From Chromatiales bacterium (GTDB lineage: Bacteria > Pseudomonadota > Gammaproteobacteria > Steroidobacterales > GCA-2729495): a stretch of DNA of 36,559 nt. A program made the position numbers and the translations under genes. The notes beneath the pieces are model-generated. The model worked only from the letters and a program-made list of their open reading frames with translations. It ran no database searches and was not told where the DNA came from. This document shows, in pieces, positions 36,451-36,559 of this stretch. Each line of letters begins with the position of its first letter. Positions within the stretch are counted from its first letter, which is position 1. The stretch lies in NCBI GenBank assembly GCA_016789845.1, contig JAEUQA010000075.1, positions 1 to 36,559 on the forward strand. Reading direction: 5' to 3'.

Positions 36451-36559
36451 GTAGGAGCGGCGACCGCCGCGCCCGGAAAGGGGACAGATTTATTTCGCCA
36501 GGCGGCCTGACATCTGTCAGGCCGCCTGGCGAAATAAATCTGTCCCCTTTCCGGGCGCG
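36451..36559. repeat. REP-like composite palindrome at window end
   Basis: Begins GTAGGAGCGGCGACCGCC, then two perfect 45-base arms (36468-36512 and 36515-36559) separated by only TC. The arms carry the tail AAAGGGGACAGATTTATTTC. The right arm runs to the last base of the window and probably continues into a mirrored GTAGGAGC end outside. It starts 6 bases behind the receptor stop, so in RNA it could act as a strong hairpin at the 3' end. Confidence 0.85.

Noticed and set aside
36451..36559. CRISPR or insertion-sequence end
   Set aside because: There are only two inverted arms, no direct repeat-spacer units, and no transposase or target duplication visible.

Overview
This 36.6-kb window is GC-rich bacterial chromosome with dense coding on both strands. 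I see no rRNA, tRNA, CRISPR array, phage gene or transposase gene. The gene set points to a heterotrophic gammaproteobacterium of the Steroidobacter/Woeseia/Nevskia type: valine-pyruvate aminotransferase, a TonB receptor with a 'STRKREESLQDVP' plug, VPLPA-CTERM proteins, DedA, DUF411, and a propionyl-CoA to succinyl-CoA route. The taxon is an inference, since no phylogenetic marker is present. Both ends of the window lie inside copies of the same palindromic repeat family, so this is probably a contig that broke at repeats.

Layout. 1-3144: a REP-like repeat end, a cytochrome c fused to an unknown C-terminal region, and a GAF/degenerate-GGDEF/EAL protein. 3302-5993: nadA-nadB, from aspartate to quinolinate. 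5959-7152: an FMN alpha-hydroxy-acid dehydrogenase with a Tat-like leader, overlapping the nadB 3' end. 7343-10063: a stand-alone homodimeric pyruvate dehydrogenase E1. 10078-11705: two tandem paralogous VPLPA-CTERM secreted proteins. 12023-20074: one compact operon with a CitE/HpcH-type acyl-CoA lyase, methylmalonyl-CoA mutase, propionyl-CoA carboxylase beta and alpha, MeaB GTPase and methylmalonyl-CoA epimerase. This is the complete propionyl-CoA to succinyl-CoA pathway with its repair chaperone and, possibly, a CoA-ester detoxifying lyase.

20103-25146: an apparent lipid-modification locus. A DUF374-type acyltransferase is divergent from cytochrome P450, then fatty-acyl-AMP ligase fused to a carrier protein, then an orphan ParA-like ATPase. 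This is the best candidate for an undescribed system. 25159-28658, all on the minus strand: valine-pyruvate aminotransferase, stand-alone malonyl-CoA:ACP transacylase, DedA membrane protein and DUF411 metal-binding protein. 28690-28823: a full composite inverted repeat. 28820-36444: a substrate uptake/conversion locus with a Tat-signal thiamine-diphosphate enzyme, a divergent TetR regulator, an MFS transporter and a large TonB-dependent receptor with operator-like palindromes in front of it. 36451-36559: another copy of the repeat, ending in a 45-bp-arm perfect palindrome.

The three repeat copies all sit right behind the stop codon of a gene, in one case supplying the stop. Starts, domains and motifs were read by eye; no database search was run.
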